In this document: positions 25,501-36,500 of the stretch, in pieces | Layout: each line of letters starts with the position of its first letter | How positions within the stretch are numbered: position 1 is the first letter of the stretch | Assembly (NCBI GenBank): GCA_019321725.1 | Contig: CM033109.1 | Location: 6,293,993-6,357,992 of the forward strand | Source of the DNA: Paulownia fortunei | Taxonomy: Eukaryota > Streptophyta > Magnoliopsida > Lamiales > Paulowniaceae | Length of the DNA stretch: 64,000 bases | Reading direction: 5' to 3' | Translations under genes and position numbers: made by a program | Notes under the pieces: model-generated | The model's database searches: none | The model's input: only the letters and a program-made list of their open reading frames with translations | Told to the model about the DNA's origin: nothing

Positions 25501-26868
25501 CCTTGCCTCTCTTTGGTGCAAAGGTTTGTTAGGGGTTTACCTTTGGGGGACTTGCAGAGAGACTCCAAGCAATTTTTATTTAACTTATTCCTTTGTTTTT
25601 GAGGACTTCTTGTTCTCTTCGCTGTAATCTCTCTTCCTTTCTTAATGAAAATTTTGAATATAGAAAAAAAAATATTCACCAACATAAGCCCTTCAAAGCA
25701 ACTGCAGAACGAAGCATTTTCCAGAAAGATTTTGAGCAATAAAACAAAATGTTTGATGTTGATTTACATTTTCTCGTCAATTTTTTAAAATGTTTTTGAG
25801 TTAATCTAACTCTTTGTGAGATCTTTTTCTTGAATAGTAGTTTTGATCGATTACCAGCTTGACTTTTTTGGAAAATCGACAATAAATTCATCCGTCTAGA
25901 TTGATAGTGAGTCCAAAAAAATAAGAAAGAAAAAAAGGCTTCAATCTGACAGTGGATTCTCGTGCTGCCCCAATTTTCCAATTTATTTATTTATTTATTT
26001 ATTTTTATAGTTTTTTTTTTTTTTTTGTACAAGAGGCCATCATGAGTGATTAAGTCATTCTCTTATGTTTTGGAAGAAATTAATGAGCTGTAGTGTCAGT
26101 GAAATCACCTTTGGGAAAATATCTGCACTGAAGCTTCTTTCTCAGAGTATTTTGTTTATTTTTGGTGGTAAAATTGTGCGCTGGATTGTGTACAAAGGAA
26201 GTTAACAATCACTTGGGCATGAGAACTTGATTGTTTTTATTTGACTTACAAAGGAGTCGGGTTTAGGAGTTAAATACTAGGATGTGTCGATATTCAGGCT
26301 CGAGTTTGAAGCAAATACATTCAGCTCGAGCCCAGCTGAAGGCTTGAAAAGCCTATTCATTTCATGCTCGTGCTTGACTTGGGAGCAGAACTATCAAGCT
26401 TAGGCTCCAAGGAGTAGAATTATCAAGCTTAGGCTCCGCTCTTTTAGCTTGTGGCTCGAGCTTACTGAGCTAGGGCTTGTAGTTTCATGATATATTTTCA
26501 ATTGCACTTATAGAGTATGACTAACATTAAATAAAAGCCATGACATCTCGAATTAGAGTAATCATGCTTGAGCTTGAATATGATAAATTGAAAATAGAAT
26601 TGAAATTTTAATTGAGCAAGGTCGATTCTTTTTGCATCCCATATATTATAAGCTTAACGATGTCTTTTGAACAATTCTCGTTTAGATAATTCAGGTAGAG
26701 TCTGGTCTCATGCTATTATTAATGGGCAAAAATGTTTCCAAGAATCAAGACGTGGCACAATCTTTTTAATTTTGTGTTATCCATTTAACTTATGTTTCTA
26801 GGTCAAAGATATGTTGGATCTGGAGTCAGTGCATATGGCATATTTGACTGAGTCACTGCACATGTACG

Positions 26869-26903
<35 letters not shown>

Positions 26904-29185
26904 TCACACACACGGAGATACATGAAGATATTGTCCCCACCTCACCTCACCTTCCATCCCCCCAAGTTGCTCACTGAAACCTCCAGCTTTTATGCCATTG
27001 TTGGTAAAAAGAACAGAACCATTGTAAAATTCTAATCACATGCATGGATATTGAATCATGAATGTGGTGAAGACTTTATTAAAACTCTATAATTCTTACA
27101 TGTATTCTTGATTTAAGTTTCCTGATCTTCGGCCAGATCAGTGCACAAAAAGGATTGGATTCTGTAAATCATTTCAATTTTGTGAATGATGTTGGCTTTT
27201 CAGATTAAATGGTTTAAGTCCATGTAAAGTCCTTTTGTAGCAACTTTTCATCCATTTCCTTTTGTCCGACTATCCTACTTTTGCTTTTGTTTCCCCTCAA
27301 ATATGACTTGATTTTTTTGACAGTTGGATAAATATCAGTAGACTAATGCCCCATATATTTGGACAGACCTGAATATTGAAATTTATAGTGCTGGGGCCGG
27401 CCTTTACCGCTTGGTTGCTTTTTCACTGGAAGGAACTTCTCTCTAATAAATTTAATTTTGTGTTGGAACTGTTAATGGTAAACTTGCAGATGCTTTTTAT
27501 CCAATGAAACACGATCTATTGCTCGCATTATCCAGAACATCTTGCAATGTGCAATGGATTTTCGGTCTTGTTTGACTGCAAGCATTCTGGGGGCTGGATC
27601 TGATGATGAAAAATTGACCACCAGATTTTCTCAAATTGACATGTCACAGGTGATTCTTTAACGACACTTGTACTTTAGAATGCCTATACTAGCTCATTGA
27701 TAGACTGATAGTGGCAGGAGGCTTCAACCGTTAACCATCTGATTGATGCTGAAGTATCTAACATGAGAATGTGCAAGATAATTTTTGGTGGAAACACGAA
27801 GATATGTAACCTGTCATATTCATAGTCAGTATTCTAGCAAATTGAAAATCAGAATGGTTTTTCCTTAAAGCAAATCTGTAGTTCACCTAAGCTCAAGGAT
27901 AACTCAATTACTGAGAGCTATGAGTACTACAAGGAAAATGTTAAAATGGTGAGTGCTTTGCTATTTAAAACTAACTGTTACCTGAACTATAGGCTTGTTT
28001 TCCTTAAAGCAAATATATAATGCACCTAAGCTCGAGGATACCTCAATTACTGAGAGCTACAAGTACTAGAAGGAAAATGTTAAAATAGTGAGTGCTTTAC
28101 TATTTAAAACTAACAGTTATCTGAACTATAAACTTTTCATGCAGTACCCTTAATAAGGGTAAAATTCCTCCATGACCAGTAGTATACAAATACTCTGAAG
28201 GAAAGCTGAAATTCATGAGTGCTCATTGTAACTCGTGGAAACAAACGCTAATGTGAGCTAAGACCTTTAAGGCAATGCTAGCACTCATTTTCTCTAGCTC
28301 ATATTTTTTGGCATCCTGCAATATTTGTTTGGATAATAAGCTTGGTTTCACTTGAAGCTGGAGTGCTAAATGCATAAGAAATTGCATCAAACTTGCATTT
28401 GCATGGAAACTGTTGCAGCTGTAGTAACGAGATTTAAGATTTCAATGTAAATTGGTGTTGTATGTTGGTGGATGCGTCCTATATGCTCAAGTATGGATTC
28501 CACCTTAACGTATTGGAAGATTTATTTTAGACATCTAAGGCAAGAGGAGTTGTCTGAAATGAAAAGTAGTGAGTCAAAAAGAATGCATTTCAAACAAATT
28601 CACTATGTGGGCCACCCTGGCTCATGCTAGTTTAGGATGTGATCTCTAATTTGTACCAGATGTACTTCAACTCCTTTTAATATATCCTCTTATGTGAAGA
28701 GCTAAACAGGATCAGTGTGCAATTAGGATTTTACTAAGAAGATGGCCTGATGGCGCGAGCAAGTACGAAGCATGAATGATTAATGAAACCGATGTTGATT
28801 AGATTTATTCAACAACTCCCAAAACCTGATACCATGGTGAAGCCTTGAGATAGAGTGTTAGCAATGCATGTTTGCTACCTACGCTTCTGAACTATTATTG
28901 TTAATATTATCTTTAATTTTATTGATGTGATATTCTCATGCTAAGTTGAAATGCGAACAAAATTCTGCCACTGCTGATAAAGAGACTAAATATCCTACCG
29001 TTTTGCAGGTTCACACCATAAGAAGAGCATTCACCAAGAATCTCGAGGAGCTGTACTTACTTTATCGCCAGTTACCTAAACATGGTGAATTCGGTCTTTA
29101 TCGTTTCTGGGATTATCTTAACTATAACGAGTATTATGCAGGGGTTATGAGTAAAAAAATGGGCCACTGTATCTTTTATTCATAA
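13090..29185 (+). CDS. GCP6: Gamma-tubulin complex component, GCP6-like (Spc97/Spc98 family)
   Basis: Part of the gamma-tubulin ring complex that nucleates microtubules at the cortex, nuclear envelope and phragmoplast. Exons: 13090-13260, 14058-14732, 15363-15569, 15669-15977, 16575-16699, 16905-18020, 18889-19030, 19103-19262, 19971-20134, 22838-22899, 24184-24283, 26802-26863, 27490-27649, 29009-29185. They sum to 3630 nt, 1209 aa, with all phases consistent. The N-terminal half (LVRLAMNALQGVEPALISIE, LLEVYLHTTGLRTQIEALGN) is a GCP N-terminal domain. The single large exon 6 encodes an acidic, Ser-rich, poorly conserved insert (about residues 500-860). From about residue 868 the Spc98-type C-terminal domain runs to the end (LTIKLLIEGF, MELADWADLFIMSLW, VHMAYLTESLHM, KHGEFGLYRFWDYLNYNEYY). 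Length and the long insert favour GCP6 over GCP5. No frame breaks. Introns are long and repeat-laden. Confidence 0.88.
16254..16450. mobile_element. Tourist-type (PIF/Harbinger) MITE in GCP6 intron 4
   Basis: A 191 bp element at 16257-16447 begins GGCTATGTTTGGTT and ends AACCAAACATTCCC, so its termini are imperfect inverted repeats. It is flanked on both sides by TTA (16254-16256 and 16448-16450), the target duplication typical of PIF/Harbinger elements. It has no coding capacity. Confidence 0.75.
19419..19461 (+). repeat. GGGGGC repeat tract in GCP6 intron 8
   Basis: Five-G runs separated by single C bases occur about five times in a row, followed by a further run of six G. It lies on the sense strand of the GCP6 transcript, so pre-mRNA as well as DNA could form G-quadruplexes. 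It is isolated in otherwise AT-rich intron sequence. Confidence 0.9.
22494..22528. repeat. (CT)n microsatellite in GCP6 intron 9
   Basis: An uninterrupted CT dinucleotide run of about 35 bases lies some 310 bases upstream of exon 10, on the sense strand. Confidence 0.95.
24555..24896. repeat. 180-bp tandem duplication in GCP6 intron 11
   Basis: Two copies, about 24555-24716 and 24745-24896, share a G-rich start, then ttaaataattacttatgga and a nearly identical stretch ending gatata. The offset is 180 bases (cattaggatg at 24661 and 24841). The second copy abuts the LINE remnant. Confidence 0.85.
24897..25670 (+). mobile_element. 5'-truncated LINE (non-LTR retrotransposon) remnant
   Basis: Translated fragments match the end of a plant LINE reverse transcriptase ORF. 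A pre-finger segment contains KAKVPSKIKAF. A degraded zf-RVT finger follows at about 25198-25290 (CVMC, then HLHLHCPL in a shifted frame). A tail region at 25325-25627 contains LWKLAVSAMTWCIWLERNA and VMHLASLWCKG. It ends in an A-rich tail (about 25662-25670). The 14-base aatattcaccaaca occurs immediately after (25671-25684) and also at 24730-24743, consistent with a target site duplication. Several frameshifts and stops make it inactive. It lies in sense orientation inside GCP6 intron 11. Confidence 0.8.
24958..25185 (+). repeat. 114-bp tandem duplication inside the LINE remnant
   Basis: Two nearly identical units, about 24958-25071 and 25072-25185, each run from a ttctttcttt start through catttcgaaagcaaaggtgc to attttggtca. 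The period, 114, is a multiple of three, so the reading frame is kept across the junction. The repeated peptide lies just before the zf-RVT finger. Confidence 0.9.
25979..26006. repeat. (TTTA)n microsatellite
   Basis: About six TTTA units followed by a T-rich run, in GCP6 intron 11. Confidence 0.9.
26869..26912. repeat. Compound (CT)n-(CA)n microsatellite in GCP6 intron 12
   Basis: A CT run passes directly into a CA run immediately after the exon 12 donor (gtacgt at 26864). Its closeness to the splice site could affect splicing if its length varies. Confidence 0.9.
27858..28137. repeat. 140-bp tandem duplication in GCP6 intron 13
   Basis: Two units, about 27858-27997 and 27998-28137, each begin ttttccttaaagcaaat and share ctcaattactgagagcta and the stretch ending in gaactata. 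They differ by scattered substitutions. Neither contains a recognisable exon. Confidence 0.85.
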
Positions 29186-32100
29186 AGCTTCTGGCCATGA
29201 GATGAGTCTTGTGCATTGAGGTGGCCATTAGGTGCAAGATTTGGAGTCTTTCACCCCAACTGAGAAAATATTATATAATAATTGCTTATTATTAGCCCCA
29301 TGCCTCATCATTTTGTCATATTGTATGTCTGCTGCATGAATTCCAGATTGTTGATATTTCATGACATGTACATATTATATATTTATTATTTTCCAGTGGG
29401 GATGCTTGTGACTAAGGAAGTTCCTAGTATAGTGGTTTTCATATTGATAAAGACACAATGCATACAGATATGGGCATATTATCAGTGACTGATTTCAGCA
29501 TTGTATTGATTTAATTGACCTCTACTTTACGTGGTTGACAAGCTTTTTCTCTTTTTCTTTTTCTGATTGGTAATTTTGTATGTGTAAGATTAGCCTTTGA
29601 CTACCTTACTATAGTTGTTTTTTTTTTTTTTCCTTTTCTTTTTGTTCATGAATTTCTTGTGATTTTAATATTTCGGTAGGACTGAATGGTGCATAATTCC
29701 TTGTGCACTCAATAGTCAATTCCATTTGCTTTGTATTATTAACAATGAAGGAATTAAGAAAAAAAAAATTGATTAATTCTTCTTCCAAATCAACCAAGAT
29801 TACCTATGGCTGACGAATTTAAACATCATTGTCGAAGAATACAAAATGATTATGAATTCTTTTTTCATAAATGGTTCTACCAAATTGTGTATGTAGACTG
29901 CCCACCTGAAGAGTTATGGACATGAAGGAAAAGTTGAAGAGGAATTGGAATATATTCTATCCATTGAGAAGACGAAAAAGGAGGCAAGTTGAAAGACATC
30001 TTTTGCGGATAAGCACTTTCCATAGTTCCAAATTTCCGAAGTCATTTTCGCATTTTCAGTCTAAAATTATTATTTTTTGGATTTATTTTAAGAAAAAGTA
30101 TTTTCAAACACAAAGATTGCATGTCATTTTGTTAATGAAATTTACGTCAAAACCTGCACTTCATTTTCAGACAAGAAGATTCTTTTTTCATAAAAGTATT
30201 CGTTATTTTACATTTAAAAGTAAGTAAATCAAACAATTTTCTCTCTGAATAAAATGTCAAAATTGATCTGTCAATTCAATTGGTCAAAATTTGTACTAAT
30301 TGTCGTAATATAAATTTTTATTTTTCACATACGTCCCCCCAAAAATCGACTCCAAATATTTTTAGAAAATGAAAATAAAATGAATCCAAATATTTTAGTT
30401 GAAAAACTGTTCCCATTTGATTGAAAACAAGTTTGGGAGTTAAGGCTATTAGGTGGGGCTATGAACCTTGTTGACTCTTAGGTTTTGACTAGGGACAAGC
30501 AGTTGATGGTCACTTTCATCCGTCCATACCCATATCTCAATTAAAGATACTACTTTTAGTGCCTAAACTTAGCTTTTCTTAAGAATCATTCAAAGATTAC
30601 ATTTGATTTTCAAACCTCTCAATTTTACAGTAGTTTAAAATTAGGTAAATTATAAAAATTATGATTGAGGTTTAGTTTAATTATAAAAAAAATTAATTAA
30701 TTTTTAAAATTATAAATATTTATTGAGGTATTCAATACTCGGTCGAAGTTTGTCGACATTTTTAACAAATTAATGTAGTTTTAAAGTTGCTGCCCCGATA
30801 GCAATTTTATGAAAAGTTAGTGCAAAGTGGGCGACTTTGCAGGCTGCAAACGCTGCTGCTACAGTGTAAAATGGTCCATATAGTGGGCGACTTTACACTA
30901 TAAATTGCTCCTTACTCGTTTTGTTTCCTTCATTTATTTTTTATATTTTTCTTTCACAAATTCATTCACCCCACTTTTAATGAATTATTCTTTTTACCAC
31001 AGTTTCAATTTATCTCAACCACAATTTCAATTATTTCATTTAAAATATTTTCTATTCCTATCCCACTTTAACCAACAACTAGATCAAATTGTTCAGTTAA
31101 TTTTTTTTGTTATTATTTTAAGGTACAATTATATTATTTTTTTATTTTTTATTTTTGATATATTTAGAATTTATTATTGTTTCTCATTTTTTTATTTGTT
31201 TAATAAGTTGTTGATTTTAAAAACGATGAATATTATAATTTTAGTAGACTTTAAGTACGGGTGTGAGATTTTGAATATATCTAAATTATATAGTTTTTGT
31301 ATTTATTGTGCTTGCACCTAAAATGTATTTGTTGTTTTGTTATACTAGAGTAGTTTAGTTGAAAAGAATGAACACTTGATAAATTAGTATATTAATTAAT
31401 TGATTTGAGATGTGTAAACGATTATAATCATATCATTGAAAAAAATAAATTATTAATTATTAATCCATTTTGGTGTATGTCACCATATATTTAGTTATTC
31501 TCGATACTGTTTAGTTCTAATTTTGGCATGAGATACCCATTTATATGACAACAATTAGGATACAGTATTCATCATTCATAGGTTGTTTTTTCTTTTATAT
31601 AATATCCACCTACATACCGTGGGTATTATGATCGTGAAGAGTCAAGCTCCTTAACATTATTAAGTCGTTCATCTTTTAATTTGAATTATATTACAAATAA
31701 CGATGATGACGAATAACAACAAACATATAAAAAATTTTATGGTAAAAGTGAACGTAGAGGTAGACGATAACAATATCGATCTCGTTGTGATACCGAATGA
31801 TATTTTTAAAAAAAATTTTGTTAAACATTCATAAATTGTATTATATATTTTTTATAATTTTTTTTATATTAAACATTTAAAAAATTTGTATTGTATATAT
31901 TTATTTGGTTTAAAAAACTGTAATAGAAAAAAAATTATAAATAAAATTGAGGTGAATGAATTTGTGAAAAAAAAAAAAAAACAGTAGCAGTAGAGTTGCA
32001 GACTTTGCACTAATTTTTTGTAAAGTTGTAGTTAATTTAAATTCTAACTATGATTATAGTTTAAAGCATTATTAAAAGAGAAAATGCTAATTTCGATTCA

Positions 32101-33500
32101 ATTCAGTAAGTAAAGAACATCACAAATTATCAGCCAAAAGCAAAATTATTGATGAAGTATCCACTCAATTTAAATTAGAGCCACTAATGAATGAATTATG
32201 TCTGTCGTAATCTATACAATGATGATTATTTGCTCAAATAATCGCCTGCGTATTAAAATTTAAACCAAAAAAATGTTTTAATTAAGATTCAATTTGGTTG
32301 CATGTATACTGTGTTACTCCCACTTTCTTTTTGGAATGTCTGAAGACAATATAATTTTTAAATTATTTTTTTTTTAATATAATATCTCAATTAACATAAT
32401 GATACTAAAGTACGAACTCTCAATATTTAAATTTAATGATATAAAAATATATAAAAATTCTTACTTTTTAACTCACACAAAATTTCGTGATGGATTAAAT
32501 TGAATCCATTATTTTTCGAATGTGGAATAATTAGGACAAATTACTAAAATTCCCTAGAAATAAAATTCTATATCTAGAAAATATATTAAAAAAAATGTTT
32601 TTCAATCCAAAAACTCTATTTTACCAACTATTTATTCCAGAATAACTCAATCATTAACTTTTATCCTAGTACCATCAAGATTTTGTGATTTTTGGGTGAA
32701 ACTACCCTTAAACTTCTTAAGTTAAGAAATTTTTATTTATTAATTTAATTTTAAAATTAGTTTTTTTTTTAAAATGTATTCACATTGAACTTCTTAAAAA
32801 AATTAGTTTTTAAATATACTTTAAAATTTTAACGTTTTAATTTTATTAAATCAATTTTAAAATCATCATTGATACAATTTATTCATTTGAACAACCTAAA
32901 TAAAAAATATTTATTAAAAAAGTAATCCATTATATGAGAAGCCAAGGGTGATTTAGTAAAAAAAATAGTATTTTTTAGAATGAAAAATTGATAGATCGAG
33001 TGATGGTTTTTTTAAATACCAAAATTTATTTTAAAGAACTTTTAGTAATTTCTCAAATATTCAAACAATCAAAAAGTATGTTTCCATTTAAAATAAAATT
33101 GGATCAAATCGGATATGGATTGAAATTTCGGGTGAAACCAATCATAAGCCGGTTTGCAACTTTGTTGAAACTCTCTCATTACCATTTATGGCAGTTTCTT
33201 TCATTGAAGAGCTTAGAGCTAGATGGCTTGCTTGAACTGAACCTCCACTCATTTAGATATGATTGCTACAGGTAATTAGTATGCTAACAAGCAGGACAAA
33301 AAGAAAAAGGAAAAACGTAGTACTTTAAAGAATTATGGCATCATTAATATGCATGTAATCCCGACATGTGAGGTGCAGTTTTTTTCTGTTTGTTTACTTC
33401 TGTCCTAGAATAGAGCAGCCAGTCCGCAAGAATCTCCTTTCTACGCACCTTACAAAGTTATACTACAAAAGAGGGGCACACTCTCAGTGCTTTAGCAGAA
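29186..33500. other. AT-rich intergenic region between GCP6 and the aldehyde oxidases
   Basis: About 4.3 kb with no gene I can support. The open frame at 30905-31321 is low-complexity Phe/Tyr/Ile-rich translation of AT-rich DNA and is probably not coding. The stretch 30.6-32.1 kb is reported separately as a possible inverted-repeat element. The last 100 bases before 33501 resemble the leader of the second oxidase gene. Confidence 0.55.
30803..32026. mobile_element. Possible non-autonomous TIR element
   Basis: The arm at 30803-30866 (with gttagtgcaaagt and gctgctgctacagt) is similar, in inverted orientation, to the arm at 31981-32026 (with cagtagcagtagagttgcag and actttgcactaat). The left arm has an extra internal block of about 15 bases. 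Weaker inverted similarity continues outward to about 30640 and 32075. The interior is AT-rich with no coding capacity. I could not define exact ends or a target duplication. Confidence 0.35.
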
Positions 33501-36500
33501 ATGGAGGCGGCACCGAATTCAGCACCGCCGTCAGCAGGTGATGATTGCCTGGTTTTTGAGGTCAACGGGGAGAGGTTTGAGGTCCCAGAGATTAACCCAT
33601 CAACTACTTTGCTGGAGTTCTTGCGCTTACGAACCCGTTTCAAGAGTGTGAAGCTTGGCTGTGGTGAAGGTGTATGTGTGTGTGTGTTGCTGTGTTCATA
33701 TGTGCTTTGAATTGTGATTCTTGAAATGGGTTCTTTCCTTTGGTTGCTCTCTGTGCGTGTGTGATTCACAATTCTGTGTTTATCCAATTTTTTATGGCTA
33801 CCTGTTGTTTTTCTTGTGCACTCTATTTTGATGGCTATATGTTGTTGTTTGTTTGTTCTTTGATGTGGGTATGTGTGCTTGTAAATTCGTAGTTGCGCTG
33901 TTGTAAGACAAGAGGATGACTAATGCAGTGCTCGTGTTCTTAATCCCAGGCTGGGAACATCGACAATCTGCTATTTTTTTTTTTTTTGTGTGTGTGTCTT
34001 ATTTCCCCCCACTTGCCCTTTAATGGGAAAAAGGTGTTTTCTGTTTGTTGAGGTCTACTGTTTTCAAGTGGTTGCTATATAATTTGATCTCGCCTTTGTC
34101 GTTTGCAATTGATCAATGTGACTTTAACTGAACTTGACTAATGGTCTTGACTAGGGCCAAGTAGAATCGCATTGAATCACTAACCTGGGGCAACCTAAGG
34201 AATGGATATTCAGATTATATTGTACAAGAGATGTTCAATTAATCAATAGGCTTCAACAATTTTTTTTGGAAGATTAACTAGGGCCAAGTAGAATCGCATT
34301 TTGGTCTGTGGTAATTTTCTTTCTTGTATTTTTGCTTATAGTCAAGGCCGATACTTGAATGATTGAATCTATAACCAACATGCAGATTACACATTTACTG
34401 CACACTGACCTTTGAAGCTCTATCTTATGGCTGTTCCTTTTGCATTTACCAAATTAAACCTCTTCAGGTGGTTGTGGGGCTTGTGTCGTTCTGCTGTCGA
34501 AGTATGACGCCGTACTCAAGCAGGTTGAAAATTTCACTGTGAGTTCATGTCTTACGCTTCTTTGCAGCATAAATGGCTGTTCAATTACAACAAGTGAAGG
34601 TCTTGGAAATAGTAAAGATGGATTCCATCCAATCCATCAAAGGTTTGCTGGCTTCCATGCTTCTCAATGTGGCTTTTGCACTCCTGGAATGTGCATGTCG
34701 CTTTTCTCAGCACTCGCCAATGCTGAAAAAACAAATCTGCCACAAGCTTCGCCTGGATTCTCCAAGCTGACAGTTTCTGAAGCTGAGAAGGCCATAACAG
34801 GAAATCTTTGTAGATGTACTGGATATAGACCCATTGCTGATGCCTGCAAAAGTTTTGCTGCAGATGTTGACTTGGAAGATTTGGGGATCAATTCTTTTTG
34901 GAGAAAGGGAGATAAGAAGGAAGTCAAATTTAGTAGATTACCATCCTATAATCAAAAGGATCATGCCTTTTCATATACTGAAAAATTGGAAGATGAATAC
35001 AAATCAACTAGGCTTTTGAATTCCAAAAAATATTCGTGGTACAGTCCTGTAACTGTTGAGGAGCTTCAAAACTTGTTGCACTCTGATGAAAATGATACAA
35101 GGATCAAGCTAGTTGTTGGCAACACAGCGAATGGCTATTACAAAGAAACGGAGATATATGACAAATACATTGATCTGAGGTACATACCTGAGCTTTCAGT
35201 GGTTAAAAAGGATGACTCAGGTATTGAATTTGGAGCAGCATTGTCAATTTCCAAAGTTATATTATATTTGAAAGAAAAAAGTAAAGCCAACTTGTGCTCA
35301 AGTGGAGATCAGGTGTTCGCCAAAATTGCTGACCATATGGAAAAGATTGCTTCAGGCTTCATCAGGAACTCAGCTAGTCTTGGTGGCAACTTGGTTATGG
35401 CACAGCGGAAGTATTTTCCCTCAGATATTGCTACATTACTTCTTGCTGTGCGTTCTAGTGTGAGCATAGTGTTAGGTCACAAACATGAAAAGATAAAAAT
35501 GGAAGAATTCTTGAGCAGACCACCTTTGGACCCCAAAAATGTGCTTTTAAGTGTTCACATTCCTTTTCTGAAACCAATAAAAATCAATGGTTCAGTTCAA
35601 ACTAATTCAAGATTGTTGTTTGAAACCTACCGTGCTGCACCACGGCCTCTTGGAAATGCATTGCCCTATTTAAATGCTGCCTTCTTAGCTGATATTTCTT
35701 GTGATAGAAATGGAATTCTAGTAAATAATATCCAGCTGGCTTTTGGTGCTTATGGGGCAAAACATGCAACAAGGGCAAGGAAAGTTGAGGAATATCTGAC
35801 ACGGAAAATACTTAGTGTCAGAGTTCTGGATGAAGCAATCAAAGTGGTGAAAGGTGCTATGGTATCTGAAGAAGGCACATCATATGCTGCTTACAGGTTG
35901 AGCTTAGCCGTCGGTTTTCTTTTTGAATTTCTTAATAGCTTCTCCAGTGTAGGTTCTGCAATATCTGTTGGTTCATCTGAGGAACTAAATGGTTCGTTGC
36001 TGGAAGGAGCTGCCAAAAGTGACAATGATAGTAAAATTAGTCAAATAGGAAATCCACCATTGCTTTCACCTGCAAAACAGGTTGTGGAATATAGTAGAGA
36101 TTATTATCCAGTTGGTGAACCAATGCCCAAATTTGGTGCTGCTATCCAAGCTTCTGGTTGGTTATGCCCTTTTCAGTTTTCGTTATATTACTCTAGCTTA
36201 AACATGACTCACCAATGGCTCCTATCAACTTCACAAGGATTTCAACTTGTTCATGGAAGGAAAATTGAAAACTGTCTACTCTTCTGTTTTGCAGAAAGCT
36301 TTCTATTATCACTGTCATTTATTTTCTTCTTTTGGTGATAATTCGTTACTACTCAATATCGTTCAATCTTTTGCAGAAATTAAGTATAATTTTTCATATC
36401 TTGCCAATTTTTCATATAACTAAGAATGTTGTCCTGGTTCTCACTGCCCAAAAAATATTAGTGTATTTGATTTAAAGAATGTTAATTCTGCCTTCTATTT

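Noticed and set aside
30905..31321. 138-codon open frame between GCP6 and the oxidases
   Set aside because: The translation is Phe/Tyr/Ile/Leu-rich low complexity from AT-rich DNA, with no domain or splice context.
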